Below are positions 5,672-5,962 of a stretch of 5,962 nucleotides of DNA, one piece after another. The position numbers and the translations under genes were made by a program. How positions within the stretch are numbered: the stretch's first letter is position 1; the number at the start of each line of letters is the position of its first letter. Source of the DNA: an uncultured Clostridia bacterium (lineage in GTDB: Bacteria > Bacillota > Clostridia > Oscillospirales > Ruminococcaceae); NCBI GenBank assembly GCA_947427325.1, contig CANEHP010000138.1, forward strand, positions 1 through 5,962, given 5' to 3'. The notes beneath the pieces were generated by a model. It made no database searches. It saw only the letters and a list, made by a program, of their open reading frames with translations, and had not been told where the DNA came from.

Positions 5672-5831
5672 AGAAACTGTTTCAATAGGAATTGACGCAC
5701 GTCTTTTCGGCATACTTTGCCGCTGACTGTGTTAAAAATCCTTGATGGGCGACAGACCGCCTGCGGATTTTTGCCTTGTGACAAAAAATATGCTCGAAAA
5801 TCCACACACCATTTTTACCGGAACAGTTTCT
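5672..5831. repeat. Compact inverted-end repeat element (MITE/REP-like)
   Basis: The ends are perfect 10-base inverted repeats, AGAAACTGTT (5672-5681) and AACAGTTTCT (5822-5831), and similarity continues imperfectly inward for about 15 bases. Inside are three hairpins: GACG/CGTC (5694-5703), CGGCA/TGCCG (5708-5722), and AAAAATCC/GGATTTTT (5734-5741, 5765-5772) enclosing GGCG/CGCC with a six-base loop. The core is visibly more G/C-rich than the flanks. The size, inverted ends and absence of a gene fit a non-autonomous mobile or palindromic intergenic repeat. Only one copy is in this window, so repetitiveness elsewhere is inferred. No clear target duplication is visible beyond short A/T. Confidence 0.55.
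5734..5772. repeat. Terminator-like hairpin inside the repeat element
   Basis: AAAAATCC and GGATTTTT form perfect 8-base arms around a second stem, GGCG/CGCC, with loop ACAGAC. With A-rich left and T-rich right arms on both strands it could terminate transcription in either direction and insulate the 4996-5553 gene from whatever lies to the right. Confidence 0.4.
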
Positions 5832-5872
5832 AAAAAATGCAAATAAAAAATTTAATCAGCGATTTGTAAATT

Positions 5873-5962
5873 AGAGCGTGTTCACATAAAATCAGTATGC
5901 AGATTTTCGTGCATAATTTTGTTGTCTGCAAGGCAAAATTTTGCAGGAATATCGTCATATTT
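5873..5962. repeat. Start of a second palindromic element, cut by the window edge
   Basis: The stretch starts AGAGCGTGTTCACATAAAATC and has no coding capacity. It contains an inverted repeat, AAAATC/GATTTT (5888-5893, 5902-5907), and a 12-base perfect palindrome, GCAAAATTTTGC (5933-5944). An end of the AGAGCGTGTTCAC type is what I would expect from an insertion sequence or its non-autonomous derivative, and the matching inverted end would lie right of the window. This is inferred from appearance, not proven. Confidence 0.35.

Noticed and set aside
5617..5805. Minus-strand open frame of 62 codons
   Set aside because: Almost the whole frame lies in the inverted-end repeat with its hairpins. 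It has no ribosome binding site or domain, and the C-terminal hydrophobic run comes from AT-rich flank.

Overview
The window looks like chromosome from a low-GC Gram-positive anaerobe of the class Clostridia, probably the Oscillospiraceae/Ruminococcaceae side. This is an inference from three things: AT-rich DNA with strong AGGAGG-type ribosome binding sites and TTGACA/TATAAT-type promoters; the gene families present (a membrane-anchored phosphodiester glycosidase, a GT2-GtrA fusion, a small ComEA-like protein, a zinc-ribbon/DUF4870 protein); and compact, hairpin-rich intergenic repeats. No rRNA, tRNA, CRISPR array or transposase gene is visible. Most of the window reads as ordinary chromosome.

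Layout. Bases 1-148 are non-coding and hold palindromes. A minus-strand pair follows, sharing 8 bases: a phosphodiester glycosidase domain protein (1215-2351) and, downstream of it, a membrane-anchored protein of unknown function (149-1222). A 180-base spacer with several hairpins separates this pair from a minus-strand glycosyltransferase with a GtrA-like membrane domain (2532-3614). The spacer also holds a candidate promoter for the pair. Divergent from the glycosyltransferase is a plus-strand comEA-like gene (3769-4135). Its reading frame is broken between the two halves of its helix-hairpin-helix region. Convergent with it is a minus-strand zinc-ribbon/DUF4870 membrane protein (4225-4698). 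An AT-rich spacer follows, with that gene's promoter and a hairpin at 4927-4960, and then a minus-strand hydrophilic protein of unknown function (4996-5553).

The last 409 bases (5554-5962) have no convincing gene. They hold a SigD-like promoter candidate, a compact element of about 160 bases with inverted ends and internal hairpins (5672-5831), and the start of what looks like a second palindromic element that runs off the right edge.

How the genes may work together. The three minus-strand genes from 149 to 3614 are all membrane-associated and suggest a cell-envelope theme. The glycosyltransferase probably charges a lipid carrier with sugar on the cytoplasmic face. The phosphodiester glycosidase probably acts outside the membrane on a sugar-phosphodiester-linked glycan. 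The overlapping membrane protein is probably its functional partner. This link is inferred from adjacency and family knowledge only. The comEA-like gene would belong to DNA uptake but looks inactivated in this sequence. The strongest points for follow-up are the comEA break, the uncharacterised partner gene, the hairpin cluster at 2400-2527, and the repeat elements at the right edge. I see no clear evidence of a wholly new system.
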